Part shown: piece after piece, positions 33,562 through 42,353 of the stretch
Position numbering within the stretch: position 1 is the stretch's first letter
Layout: every line of letters begins with the position of its first letter
DNA from: Bacillus sp. FSL H8-0547
GTDB lineage: Bacteria > Bacillota > Bacilli > Bacillales > Bacillaceae
Direction of reading: 5' to 3'
DNA: 64,000 nucleotides
Assembly: GCA_038002745.1 (NCBI GenBank)
Contig: JBBODD010000001.1
Span: 3,658,001 to 3,722,000 of the forward strand
Notes under the pieces: model-generated
The model's database searches: none
What the model was told of the DNA's origin: nothing
Seen by the model: only the letters and a program-made list of their open reading frames with translations
Made by a program: the position numbers and the translations under genes

Positions 33562-34263
33562 ATGATTTCAAACGCTTTTCAGAAGATCAGGCAAATAGAC
33601 GAAGTACTGTCCAAAGTAAAGGATGGCTGCACTCTCATGGCCGGAGGATTTGGAGGAGTAGGCACTCCCCCTACACTTGTAGATGCCATTCTTGAAAAAG
33701 GGGTTCGGGACCTTGAAATCATCTGTAATGATGCCGGTTTCCCCCATATCGGCATTGGAAGAATCGTCTCTTCGGGAAGAGTCCGAAAGCTGATTGCTTC
33801 ACATATAGGATCAAATCCTATTGCAGGGGCTCTGATGTCAGAAGGGAAGCTGCATGTTGAGTTTTCTCCTCAAGGGACGCTTGCAGAGAGAATCCGCGCA
33901 GGAGGGATGGGCCTTGGCGGGATCCTGTGTGACGTGGGCATAGGCAGCGAGATTGCGGAAAGAGGAAAAGAAAAGTTAACCGTAAACGGGAAGACCTATT
34001 TGCTTGAAACGGCCCTGACGGCAGATGTAGCGATTATCTGCGGCAGGACAGCGGATGAGTTTGGGAATATTGTCTATGAAAAGAGTGCCCGAAACATGAA
34101 TCCTTTGATGGCGATGGCAGGCGATTATACGATAGCAGAGGTGGACCAGATTGTAAGCTCCGGAGAACTCGACCCGGAAACGATTATTACGCCGGGCGTT
34201 TTTGTTCAGGCAATAGTCCAAAGTGAAGGGGTGAACTGGAAATGGGTATGGGAGCCGAAGTGA
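33562..34263 (+). CDS. yodS: CoA-transferase subunit A
   Basis: A 233-residue 3-oxoacid CoA-transferase alpha subunit with LMAGGFGGVGTPPTLVDAI at the N-terminus and the nucleotide-type region GIGSEIAERGKEKLTVNGKTYLLE. It pairs with the next gene product. In this pathway it would activate the 3-keto acid as a CoA ester. The start 33562 is 7 nt after AAAGGAG; ATG 33556 is too close. The gene overlaps the next by 22 bp. Confidence 0.92.
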   Translation: MISNAFQKIRQIDEVLSKVKDGCTLMAGGFGGVGTPPTLVDAILEKGVRDLEIICNDAGFPHIGIGRIVSSGRVRKLIASHIGSNPIAGALMSEGKLHVEFSPQGTLAERIRAGGMGLGGILCDVGIGSEIAERGKEKLTVNGKTYLLETALTADVAIICGRTADEFGNIVYEKSARNMNPLMAMAGDYTIAEVDQIVSSGELDPETIITPGVFVQAIVQSEGVNWKWVWEPK

Positions 34264-34880
34264 GAGAGAAAATTGCCAGAAGGGCTGCACTGGAAATTGA
34301 AAACGGCATGATTGTCAACCTCGGAATTGGCATTCCTTCGCTTGTACCAAATTTTTTAACAGGAAAGCCCCAGGTCATGATTCAGGCTGAAAACGGAATA
34401 CTAGGTATAGGCCCGACACCTGCAGCGGGTGAAGAAGATGGCACTCTGTGCAATGCAGCAGGCTATCCGGTCACTGCAGGCAATTGGGCCTCTTACTTTG
34501 ATTCTGCAGCGGCATTCGGCATGATCCGCAGGGGCTGCGTGGATATGACGATTTTAGGCTCTCTTCAAGTAAGCGGAAAAGGGGATCTTGCAAACTGGAT
34601 TGTACCGGGAAAAAGAGTGCCTGGAATGGGAGGAGCCATGGAGCTTGCTGCAAAAGCCAAAAAAGTCATCGTTGTGATGAACCATGTGAATAAAAACGGT
34701 GAACCGAAAATCCTTGAAGAGTGTACGCTGCCTCTCACTTCAAAGCGATGTGTCAATATGATCATTACGGACATGGCCGTGCTTGAAGTGCAGCCGGGTG
34801 GTCTGAAGCTGCTTGAGGTCATGCCTCCTTTCACAGTGGAGGATGTGATCAAACACACAGGGGTGAAGCTTGAAACCTGA
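34242..34880 (+). CDS. yodR: CoA-transferase subunit B
   Basis: A 212-residue 3-oxoacid CoA-transferase beta subunit. NLGIGIPSLVPNFL and the catalytic-Glu motif QAENGILGIGPTP are clear. It forms the active enzyme with the alpha subunit and is translationally coupled to it by a 22-bp overlap. AAGGGGTGA precedes the ATG. Confidence 0.92.
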   Translation: MGMGAEVREKIARRAALEIENGMIVNLGIGIPSLVPNFLTGKPQVMIQAENGILGIGPTPAAGEEDGTLCNAAGYPVTAGNWASYFDSAAAFGMIRRGCVDMTILGSLQVSGKGDLANWIVPGKRVPGMGGAMELAAKAKKVIVVMNHVNKNGEPKILEECTLPLTSKRCVNMIITDMAVLEVQPGGLKLLEVMPPFTVEDVIKHTGVKLET

Positions 34881-34902
34881 AATTTAGTGAAGAGGTGATG
34901 GA

Positions 34903-36171
34903 ATGGAAGACTCACAAAAGCTAGTTTGCGCCTGGATCAATGACAACCGGCACCGCCACGTTAAGCTGCTGAAGAAAATGGTGGAACAGCGGAGTGTTCA
35001 GGGGAATGAAGCATCAGCACAGGCTGTCGTCCTTGAGAAGTGCCGGCAGCTCAGCCTGGACATCGATTTATGGGAACCCGGGGGGAAAGCATTAAAGCAG
35101 CATCCCCATTTTGTTGCGACAAGAACATCCTTTAAGGACAGCCCGAATATCGTTGGGGTGATGAAAGGAAAGGGCGGCGGCAAGTCTGTTATTTTAAACG
35201 GCCATGTAGATGTTGTTCCGGAAGGAGATCTGAAGCAGTGGGAAGTTGATCCGTATCAGGCAGCTGTTAAGGATAACCGTCTTTACGGGAGAGGGTCAAC
35301 GGATATGAAAGGAGGGAATGTCTGTCTGTTAATGGCAATAGAAGCCATTAAAGCATCAGGCATTTCACTGAAGGGAGATGTGATTTTTCAAAGTGTGATA
35401 GAGGAGGAAAGCGGAGGAGCAGGAACACTTGCAGCTATACTGCGGGGCTATAAAGCGGATGCTGCGATTGTTCCGGAGCCTACTAAAATGAAAATCTTTC
35501 AAAAACAGCAGGGGTCCATGTGGTTCAGGCTTAAGATTAAAGGCCGCTCAGCACATGGCGGAACAAGATATGAAGGCGTGAGTGCCATTGAGAAGACCAG
35601 CCTCGTTGTTCAGCATGTGCTTGAGCTTGAACAAAAAAGAAATAAACGGATTACAGATCCTCTCTATCAGAAAATTCCCATTCCAGTTCCTATTAATATC
35701 GGTAAAATAGAAGGAGGCACATGGCCTTCATCGGTAGCTGATCTTGTGACACTTGAAGGCAGATGCGGAATTGCACCGAATGAGAACATTGAGGATGTAC
35801 AGGCCGAATTTCAAGGATGGATAGATGAATTGTCATCTAAAGATGAATGGTTTAAAGAACATCCTGCTGAGCTTGAATGGTTCGGGGCAAGATGGCTGCC
35901 GAATGAAATTGACGGAACGCATCCGCTGACAGAGGCTTTGTCAAAAGCATATGTCGACATTCTGGAAAGAGAGCCTGTGGTTGAAGCATCCCCATGGGGG
36001 ACGGATGCCGGTCTCCTTTCGCACGCCGGCGGCATACCCTCAATCGTCTTTGGTCCCGGAGAAACAGAAATGGCGCATTTTCCAAATGAATATATCGACA
36101 TCGATCAGATGATCTCCTGCACAAAAGTGATTGCTGCGTTCTTATTAGACTGGTGCGAAGTGTCTGAGTGA
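34903..36171 (+). CDS. yodQ: M20-family deacylase, YodQ-like
   Basis: A 422-residue zinc-dependent deacylase of the acetylornithine deacetylase/DapE group. Metal ligands are in NGHVDVVPEGD and GRGSTDMKGG, the catalytic Glu in EEESGGAG, and further ligands in VPEPT and the C-terminal PGETEMAHFPNEY. In the lysine pathway it would remove the N-acetyl group late in the route, for example from a 4-acetamidobutyrate intermediate. It follows yodR by 22 bp. Confidence 0.9.
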   Translation: MEDSQKLVCAWINDNRHRHVKLLKKMVEQRSVQGNEASAQAVVLEKCRQLSLDIDLWEPGGKALKQHPHFVATRTSFKDSPNIVGVMKGKGGGKSVILNGHVDVVPEGDLKQWEVDPYQAAVKDNRLYGRGSTDMKGGNVCLLMAIEAIKASGISLKGDVIFQSVIEEESGGAGTLAAILRGYKADAAIVPEPTKMKIFQKQQGSMWFRLKIKGRSAHGGTRYEGVSAIEKTSLVVQHVLELEQKRNKRITDPLYQKIPIPVPINIGKIEGGTWPSSVADLVTLEGRCGIAPNENIEDVQAEFQGWIDELSSKDEWFKEHPAELEWFGARWLPNEIDGTHPLTEALSKAYVDILEREPVVEASPWGTDAGLLSHAGGIPSIVFGPGETEMAHFPNEYIDIDQMISCTKVIAAFLLDWCEVSE

Positions 36172-36237
36172 TGTTTTCAGGGCTTAGGAGAGGGGAAACA
36201 AGTACAGGAAAAGACTTACTAATAGAGGTGACCGGAA

Positions 36238-37668
36238 ATGAAGCAGCATTTGTGGATCAATGGTAAATATGAAGAATCAGAAACATATGTGGAACTGACA
36301 TCTCCCTACTCAAAAGAGAGGCTTGCAGAAGTCGCCATCGCAGACGGCAGCATGGTGAAAGCAGCCGTGGATGCTGCATCTGAAGCATTTTTTGAAATGA
36401 AGGAGCTTCCTGCGCACAAACGGGCAGATATTCTTAAACGAACAGCAGAGCTTCTTGCGGAACGAAAAGAGGAAGCGGCTCAAATCATCGCGAAAGAAGC
36501 AGCAAAGCCAATCAAAACGGCCCGGGCAGAGGTAGACCGCACAGTCATGACCTATACATTTGCAGCAGAAGAGGCAAGAAGGCTCGACGGTGAAACGATC
36601 AGAATGGATGCAGCACCCGGAGGGGAAAACCGAACAGCCTATACGGTGCGGGAACCTATTGGCGTCATTGGTGCCATCACACCGTTTAACTTCCCAATGA
36701 ATCTAGTGGCTCACAAGCTGGGTCCTGCATTTGCCTCAGGAAATACGGTTGTTTTAAAACCCGCAACCCAAACCCCTTTAAGTTCCTATTTTATTGGAGA
36801 ACTTTTTCATGAAGCGGGTCTGCCTGCGGGCGCACTGAACATTGTCACAGGCAAGGGCAGCGAGGTAGGGAAGCATTTTACATCGGATGACCGAATAAAA
36901 GCCCTGACATTTACAGGCAGCCCAGAGGTAGGAAAAAAGCTGAAGCAGGAAGCCGGCATGAGAAAAACCCTTCTTGAGCTTGGCTCTAATTCGGCAGTAA
37001 TCGTAAATGAAGATGCAAATGTTTCTGAAGTGGCAGCAAGATGCGTCACTGGAGCATTTGCATTTGCAGGGCAGGTGTGTATCTCGGTGCAGCGTATTTA
37101 TGTGCATGAGGACATATTTGATGAATTCGTGTCCCAGGCTGTTGAGCAAACACGGAAATTGAAAGTCGGGAATCCGCTTGATGAGCAGACGGATGTATCC
37201 TCACTCATTTCAGGAGATGATGTGGATCGCGCCATCGCCTGGATTGAGGAAGCCGAAGAAGCAGGTGCAACGCGTGCGTGCGGAGGAAAAGAGTCAGAAA
37301 ATCAGACAATCGAACCGGCCATTTTGCTGAATGTGCCTTCTGACACCAGTCTTTCCTGCCAGGAGGCATTCGCACCTGTTGCCATCATCAATTCCTTTCG
37401 GACATTTGATGAAGCCATTGAAGAAGTCAATAACTCCCGGTACGGACTTCAGGCAGGCGTATTTACAAACAGAGTGGACCTTGCATTTAAAGCGGCAAAA
37501 GATCTCCATGTCGGCGGGGTGATGATCAATGACATCCCCACGTTCCGCGTTGATCATATGCCGTACGGCGGCGTGAAAGACAGCGGGTTTGGAAGAGAAG
37601 GCATCAAATATGCAATGGAAGAACTGACCGAGTTGAAACTGATTTCATTTAATCATGCAAACATGTAA
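36238..37668 (+). CDS. NAD(P)-dependent aldehyde dehydrogenase
   Basis: A 476-residue ALDH-superfamily enzyme with the general-base Glu in LLELGSNSAVIV, the catalytic Cys in FAGQVCISVQR and the NAD-binding GAITPFNFPMNLV and FTGSPEVGKKL. It oxidises an aldehyde to an acid. Its position between yodQ and ablB suggests a semialdehyde of the lysine route, such as succinate semialdehyde after GABA transamination. This gene is not part of the B. subtilis yod cluster as I recall it. Confidence 0.9.
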   Translation: MKQHLWINGKYEESETYVELTSPYSKERLAEVAIADGSMVKAAVDAASEAFFEMKELPAHKRADILKRTAELLAERKEEAAQIIAKEAAKPIKTARAEVDRTVMTYTFAAEEARRLDGETIRMDAAPGGENRTAYTVREPIGVIGAITPFNFPMNLVAHKLGPAFASGNTVVLKPATQTPLSSYFIGELFHEAGLPAGALNIVTGKGSEVGKHFTSDDRIKALTFTGSPEVGKKLKQEAGMRKTLLELGSNSAVIVNEDANVSEVAARCVTGAFAFAGQVCISVQRIYVHEDIFDEFVSQAVEQTRKLKVGNPLDEQTDVSSLISGDDVDRAIAWIEEAEEAGATRACGGKESENQTIEPAILLNVPSDTSLSCQEAFAPVAIINSFRTFDEAIEEVNNSRYGLQAGVFTNRVDLAFKAAKDLHVGGVMINDIPTFRVDHMPYGGVKDSGFGREGIKYAMEELTELKLISFNHANM

Positions 37669-37743
37669 TACAGCTGGGAAAAAAGAGTGAGTGCAATTCC
37701 TGCACTCTTTTTTTCTGGATTGAACAAAAGGGGGAGGAAAAGT

Positions 37744-38598
37744 GTGAACGAATATAAAACAGAGGAAAAAGAACTGAAAGGCAGGTCGCACAGGGCGACT
37801 GCGGTTTTTGACCATTTTAACAGCCGGATGAGAATTGATGATTACCGGGGAAATATGGAAGAACTACTCGCTGGTGCAGAAAAAGCAGCATTGGACAGCG
37901 GTTTCACCAAGCTCATTATTAAGGGGAAAAGCTCGGATATTCATGAGCTTTTAAAAAGACAGTATCAGCTTGAAGCAGTCATTAAAGGGTATTTCCACGG
38001 TGATCATGCCTGCTTCTTTACAAAATACTTCAGCGAGGACAGAAGAACGACGACTGAGTGGACGGAGCAGGACAGAATGATCAATGCCATTTATGAGAAA
38101 GAAAAAACGGCCTTTCCGGATACTTCAGGTTTTACCTTCCGAAAAGCAGAAAGAACAGATGCAGAAGGGCTTGCGTCTCTTTACAAAAAGGTATTTGAAG
38201 TGTATCCGACGCCGCTTCATTCTTCAGATTATATTGTGGAAACGATGAAAGAAGGGACGGTTTACTTTCTGGCTGAAAAAGATCAACAAATCGTCAGTGC
38301 AGCATCAGCGGAAATAAATTATTCCTATCATAATGCAGAGCTGACAGACTGTGCAACGCTTCCTGAAGCTAGACAGCACCGGCTGATGAGAACACTTTTG
38401 CTGAAGCTTGAAGACGTGCTCAGGAAAGAAGGCATTTACTGTGCCTATTCCATTGCAAGGGCAGCCTCTTTTGGGATGAATGCAGTTCTTTATCAGCTTG
38501 ATTATGAATATACCGGCAGACTCACAAATAACTGCATCATCAGTACAAATCTTGAAAATATGAATGTCTGGTGCAAAGATTTGTCTGCCGAAAAGTGA
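37744..38598 (+). CDS. ablB: Beta-lysine N6-acetyltransferase (YodP/AblB)
   Basis: A 284-residue two-domain GNAT protein. Residues about 30-90 form an N-terminal domain with LIIKGKSSDIHELLKRQYQLEAV; residues about 140-280 form the GNAT domain (FRKAERTDAEGLASLYKKVF, LTDCATLPEARQHRLMRTLL). It acetylates the epsilon amine of beta-lysine made by KamA. The start is GTG at 37744, after GGGAGG, because the longer upstream frame is not conserved. It lies two genes upstream of kamA. Confidence 0.9.
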   Translation: MNEYKTEEKELKGRSHRATAVFDHFNSRMRIDDYRGNMEELLAGAEKAALDSGFTKLIIKGKSSDIHELLKRQYQLEAVIKGYFHGDHACFFTKYFSEDRRTTTEWTEQDRMINAIYEKEKTAFPDTSGFTFRKAERTDAEGLASLYKKVFEVYPTPLHSSDYIVETMKEGTVYFLAEKDQQIVSAASAEINYSYHNAELTDCATLPEARQHRLMRTLLLKLEDVLRKEGIYCAYSIARAASFGMNAVLYQLDYEYTGRLTNNCIISTNLENMNVWCKDLSAEK

Positions 38599-38637
38599 GC
38601 GTTTGCTGCTGGAAAACCGGCACTAAGGGGGATTGCT

Positions 38638-40038
38638 ATGGCGGACCAAACTAGAGATAAGCTCATCCATCATATTTTAGAGACAATTGATGAAGGCATT
38701 CATGCGGTTGATGAAAACGGGATGACGGTGTTCTACAATGAGATTGCAGCTTATCACGACGGACTGAAACCGGAAGAAGTCCTGGGAAAACATTTATTTG
38801 ACGCCTTTCCATCTCTGTCAGAAGACACAAGCACACTTCTTAAGGCGATCAGGACGAAAAAGCCGATTTACCATCACACGCAGACCTACATAAATGTAAA
38901 AGGCGAAAAAATTGAAACGGTGAATACGAGTCTTCCTATTTTATCAGGAAACACTGTCATCGGAGCAGTCGAAATTGCAAAGGATTTTTCTGCCATCAAG
39001 CAGCTGACAGAGAGACTTGCAGACCTGCAGTCAAGAATATCGTCACCAGCTAAAGCAAAAGCGGTCAATGGAACCGTCTACAGGCTTGAGGACATTCTCA
39101 CAGTCAGCAGCAATCTGCTTCATGTGAAAGAGCTGATAAAAAAGGTAGCAAGAACTTCTTCCAATCTGCTGGTCTACGGGGAAACGGGTACAGGGAAAGA
39201 ACTGGTTGTTCAGGCGGTGCATAACGAATCTGCGAGAAGACAGGCGCCGTTCATTGCCCAAAACTGTGCCGCCCTTCCGGAAGCCCTTCTTGAAAGCCTT
39301 CTGTTTGGCACGGTGAAAGGAAGCTATACAGGCGCCGCAGACCGGGCAGGTTTATTTGAACTTTCCCAAGGCGGCACTCTCTTTTTGGATGAACTTCAGT
39401 CGATGCCCATTAACCTTCAGGCAAAGCTTCTTCGCGTCATTGACGACGGGGCAATCAGAAGAATCGGCAGCAGCCGGGCGGTAAACGTTGATGTCAGAGT
39501 GGTTGCCGCCATGAATATCCCGCCTGAGCAATGTTTAAAAGAACATAAGATAAGAGAAGATCTTTATTTCAGGCTCAATGTGTTCGGGCTCAGCCTTCCT
39601 CCTCTCCGGGAAAGACCAGCTGACATCCCGCTCCTTGCGGCTGCTTTTATCAAAAAATACAATCAGGAATTTGGCAAACGGGTAACCGGCCTTTCAAAAG
39701 AGACTGAGAGCCTGCTGAGCAGTAAGCGCTGGCGGGGGAATGTGCGGGAACTCAAGCATTGCCTGGAATTTGCCATGAACATGTGTGATGAAGGGCAGAT
39801 TCTGCCGAGCCACCTTCCTCCGTACTTAATGAATGAGGAAGAATCAGATGAAAGGGGCGGTTCCCTGCAAAGCAGGCTGTCAAAATATGAACGCGAGCTG
39901 ATCCTTGATGCTATGCAGCAAACAAAAGGAAATGTCCTGAAAGCTGCAAAGCTTCTCAGCATTCCAAGACAAACCCTGCAGTACAAGCTCAAAAAATATC
40001 GTACTGACCAATATTCGGCACTGGAGTCAGAAGGATAG
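38638..40038 (+). CDS. Sigma-54-dependent transcriptional activator with PAS domain
   Basis: A 466-residue enhancer-binding protein. Residues 5-110 form a PAS sensor (AVDENGMTVFYNEIAAYH). Residues about 155-385 form the AAA+ domain with Walker A GETGTGKE (181-188) and the sigma-54 contact loop GSYTGA (228-233) in place of the usual GAFTGA. A Fis-type helix-turn-helix ends the protein (GNVLKAAKLLSIPRQTLQYK). It lies between ablB and kamA and very probably activates the sigma-54 promoter of kamA at 40531-40547. Confidence 0.95.
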   Translation: MADQTRDKLIHHILETIDEGIHAVDENGMTVFYNEIAAYHDGLKPEEVLGKHLFDAFPSLSEDTSTLLKAIRTKKPIYHHTQTYINVKGEKIETVNTSLPILSGNTVIGAVEIAKDFSAIKQLTERLADLQSRISSPAKAKAVNGTVYRLEDILTVSSNLLHVKELIKKVARTSSNLLVYGETGTGKELVVQAVHNESARRQAPFIAQNCAALPEALLESLLFGTVKGSYTGAADRAGLFELSQGGTLFLDELQSMPINLQAKLLRVIDDGAIRRIGSSRAVNVDVRVVAAMNIPPEQCLKEHKIREDLYFRLNVFGLSLPPLRERPADIPLLAAAFIKKYNQEFGKRVTGLSKETESLLSSKRWRGNVRELKHCLEFAMNMCDEGQILPSHLPPYLMNEEESDERGGSLQSRLSKYERELILDAMQQTKGNVLKAAKLLSIPRQTLQYKLKKYRTDQYSALESEG

Positions 40039-40061
40039 GGTGGGATTTGGGGGCGTTTTCG

Positions 40062-40071
40062 TGAGCGCTCA
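40062..40071. promoter_or_regulatory. 10-bp palindrome TGAGCGCTCA
   Basis: A perfect palindrome 24 bp after the activator gene and about 460 bp upstream of the sigma-54 promoter. It may be an enhancer-type site for the activator, but a single copy is weak evidence. Confidence 0.25.
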
Positions 40072-40094
40072 ATAAAATCACTCAAAAAGACGTA

Positions 40095-40117
40095 ACCGGG
40101 CCTCCGGTGATTTTTTT
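40095..40117 (+). terminator. Terminator of the sigma-54 activator gene
   Basis: Stem ACCGG/CCGGT with a GCCT loop, then GA and seven T. It forms the first hairpin of the mosaic repeat block. Confidence 0.7.
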
Positions 40118-40525
40118 CTGTCCTTCGGAGCTGAGCAAGGCGATTCCGCTTTTCGCATTGTCCAGTTCCAGCGCTCAGCTCCTCTGTCAGAACAAAATCC
40201 CCGAAAAAGTCAAAACCGGACTTTTCCGGTGATTTCTTATCTGACTGAAAGGGTTGAACAGTCGGCTCCGCTTTTCGAATTGTCTAGCTCCAGCGCTCAA
40301 CTCCTCTGTCAGAACGGAACTGTCGGTAAAGGCAAAAAGCGCCTTTTCCGCCATTTCCTTATCTGACTCCCGGAGCTAAACGAGCGCTTCCGCTTTTCTG
40401 GATTGTCCAGCTCCATCAGCCAACTCCTCTGTCAGAACAAAATCGCCCAAAAAGGCAAACCCGGCCTTTCTGGTCGATTTCTTTTCTGCCTATCGGAGCT
40501 AAACGGCTGATTCCGCTTTTCTAGT
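40118..40525 (+). repeat. Mosaic hairpin-repeat block A
   Basis: Units of about 115-125 bp built from GTCCAGCTCCAGCGCTCA-like, CTCCTCTGTCAGAAC, a hairpin, TTATCTGACTCCCGGAGCTAAA-like and GCTTCCGCTTTTCT segments. Hairpins lie at about 40196-40234, 40324-40352 and 40442-40479. Their arms differ between units but still pair (GTC/GAC in one, GGC/GCC in others). A near copy exists at 59036-59401. The 544-bp gap 40039-40582 holds this block, one palindrome and the kamA promoter. Confidence 0.85.
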
Positions 40526-40530
40526 CACCT

Positions 40531-40547
40531 TGGCACGCTTTTTGCAT
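40531..40547 (+). promoter_or_regulatory. Sigma-54 (SigL) promoter of kamA
   Basis: TGGCACG-CTTT-TTGCAT matches the consensus TGGCACG-N4-TTGCW exactly, with GG at 40532-40533 and GC at 40544-40545. Transcription would start near 40557, about 26 bp before kamA. A sigma-54 activator is encoded just upstream, at 38638-40038. Confidence 0.92.
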
Positions 40548-40582
40548 GTAATAGTGGTAAAGACCGAAATGGGGGAACTGCT

Positions 40583-41995
40583 GTGAAATACAACTTGTAT
40601 AAGCCGAAACGCCATTGGAAAGATATTGAGCTGTGGAAAGATGTGACGGAAGAGCAATGGAATGACTGGCTGTGGCAGCTGACGAACACAATCCGGACAC
40701 TCGGAGATTTGAAAAAAGTTGTGAACTTGACACCAGATGAAGAAGAAGGCGTCAAAATCTCTACGAAAACCATTCCTTTGAATATAACTCCATACTACGC
40801 GTGGCTGATGAACGAAGATGATCCAAGGTGCCCGATCCGCATGCAGTCGGTGCCTATTTCCCAGGAGCTGAATAAAACAAAGTATGACCTGGAAGATCCG
40901 CTGCATGAAGATGAAGATTCTCCTGTGCCCGGCCTGACCCACCGCTATCCGGACCGCGTTCTTTTCCTGGTGACAAATCAATGCTCCATGTATTGCCGTT
41001 ACTGTACAAGAAGACGCTTTTCAGGACAAATCGGCATGGGAGTGCCAAAGAAGCAGCTTGACGATGCCATCGCTTATATTGCTCAAACACCGGAAGTGCG
41101 GGATGTCCTCATTTCAGGAGGTGACGGGCTTTTAATCAATGACACCATTTTAGAGTATATTTTAAAAAACTTGAGAGCTATTGATCATGTTGAAATTATC
41201 CGGATTGGAACGCGTGCTCCGGTCGTATTTCCGCAGCGCATTACTGAAAATCTCTGCAATATCCTGAAAAAATACCATCCGATCTGGCTGAATACCCATT
41301 TCAATACATCCATCGAAATTACAGAAGAGTCCAAAAAGGCCTGTGAGATGCTCGCTAATGCAGGTGTGCCTGTCGGCAATCAGGCAGTTATCCTTGCCGG
41401 CATCAATGACAGCGTTCAAATTATGAAAAAACTCATGCACGACCTCGTAAAAATCAGAGTCCGTCCGTATTACATTTACCAGTGTGATCTATCTGAAGGC
41501 ATCGGCCATTTCCGTGCACCTGTTTCAAAAGGACTCGAAATTATTGAAGGCCTAAGAGGTCATACAAGCGGTTATGCCGTACCGACATTCGTAGTGGATG
41601 CACCGGGAGGCGGAGGGAAAATCGCTCTGCAGCCAAACTATCTGATTTCCCAAAGTCCGGGGAAAGTGGTTCTTCGAAATTTCGAGGGTGTGATCACAAC
41701 GTATCCGGAGCCGGAGAATTATGTCCCGGGACTTGCTGAAGATTATTTCAATGAAATCTATCCGGACTCAGATTCGAAAAAATCATTGTCAGGCATTGCA
41801 GGTTTATATGAAGATGCACAGTTTAACCTGATTCCTGAGGGCATCGGACGCATCAGCCGAAGAAAAACGTTTGAAACCAATCCAGAGCATGCAAGCTTAA
41901 AGAACAAGCGGGAAAAGCGGGACGAATTAAAAGAGAAGAAATACCGTGCCCAGCTTTTAAAATCCGAAGATAAGAAGGCGGCGGAAAATGAGTGA
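40583..41995 (+). CDS. kamA: Lysine 2,3-aminomutase
   Basis: A 470-residue radical SAM, PLP-dependent enzyme that converts L-lysine to beta-lysine. The cluster motif is CSMYCRYC (Cys134, Cys138, Cys141), and CxxRxR-like RRRFSG follows. VVDAPGGGGKIALQPNY is the conserved C-terminal region. The start is GTG at 40583 after GGGGGAACTGCT. It is transcribed from a consensus sigma-54 promoter and is followed by yokU with an 8-bp overlap. Confidence 0.97.
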   Translation: MKYNLYKPKRHWKDIELWKDVTEEQWNDWLWQLTNTIRTLGDLKKVVNLTPDEEEGVKISTKTIPLNITPYYAWLMNEDDPRCPIRMQSVPISQELNKTKYDLEDPLHEDEDSPVPGLTHRYPDRVLFLVTNQCSMYCRYCTRRRFSGQIGMGVPKKQLDDAIAYIAQTPEVRDVLISGGDGLLINDTILEYILKNLRAIDHVEIIRIGTRAPVVFPQRITENLCNILKKYHPIWLNTHFNTSIEITEESKKACEMLANAGVPVGNQAVILAGINDSVQIMKKLMHDLVKIRVRPYYIYQCDLSEGIGHFRAPVSKGLEIIEGLRGHTSGYAVPTFVVDAPGGGGKIALQPNYLISQSPGKVVLRNFEGVITTYPEPENYVPGLAEDYFNEIYPDSDSKKSLSGIAGLYEDAQFNLIPEGIGRISRRKTFETNPEHASLKNKREKRDELKEKKYRAQLLKSEDKKAAENE

Positions 41996-42269
41996 GCGCT
42001 GCGAGTGGTGTGAATCGGAAAATGCCGTAAAAACAAGCAACCTTGTTCACTGGGAGCTGCCGGATGGATCACGCGCCATCGAAATTTCTGAAACGCCCTG
42101 TACGGAATGTCCGGATTGCGGCATCAGCTATCAGAGCGAGGATACAATCAATGAAATCGAAAATCAGCTCCTTCTGATAAATGTTAAAGAACTGCCAAAC
42201 CGAGTGAATTTTGATGAGCTCATGAAATGGAAGCGCCATTTAAAGCGAAATTATTTTGACTTTACGTGA
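41988..42269 (+). CDS. yokU: YokU family zinc-ribbon protein
   Basis: A 93-residue protein with CEWC near the N-terminus and CTECPDCG at about residue 36-43, a YgiT/MqsA-type zinc-ribbon arrangement. Family members lie next to kamA in many Bacillus genomes; the function is unknown. The start overlaps the end of kamA by 8 bp, so it is translationally coupled. Confidence 0.9.
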   Translation: MSERCEWCESENAVKTSNLVHWELPDGSRAIEISETPCTECPDCGISYQSEDTINEIENQLLLINVKELPNRVNFDELMKWKRHLKRNYFDFT

Positions 42270-42294
42270 AACCTCAGACGATTCTGAGGTTTTC
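42269..42294 (+). terminator. Terminator of the kamA-yokU operon
   Basis: Stem AAACCTCAGA/TCTGAGGTTT followed by T-rich TTTCTTCTTG. Confidence 0.88.
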
Positions 42295-42353
42295 TTCTTG
42301 TCCAATCCGCGTTATAATAGGGGCACTTTACAAACCCAACGGAGGGGACCCGC

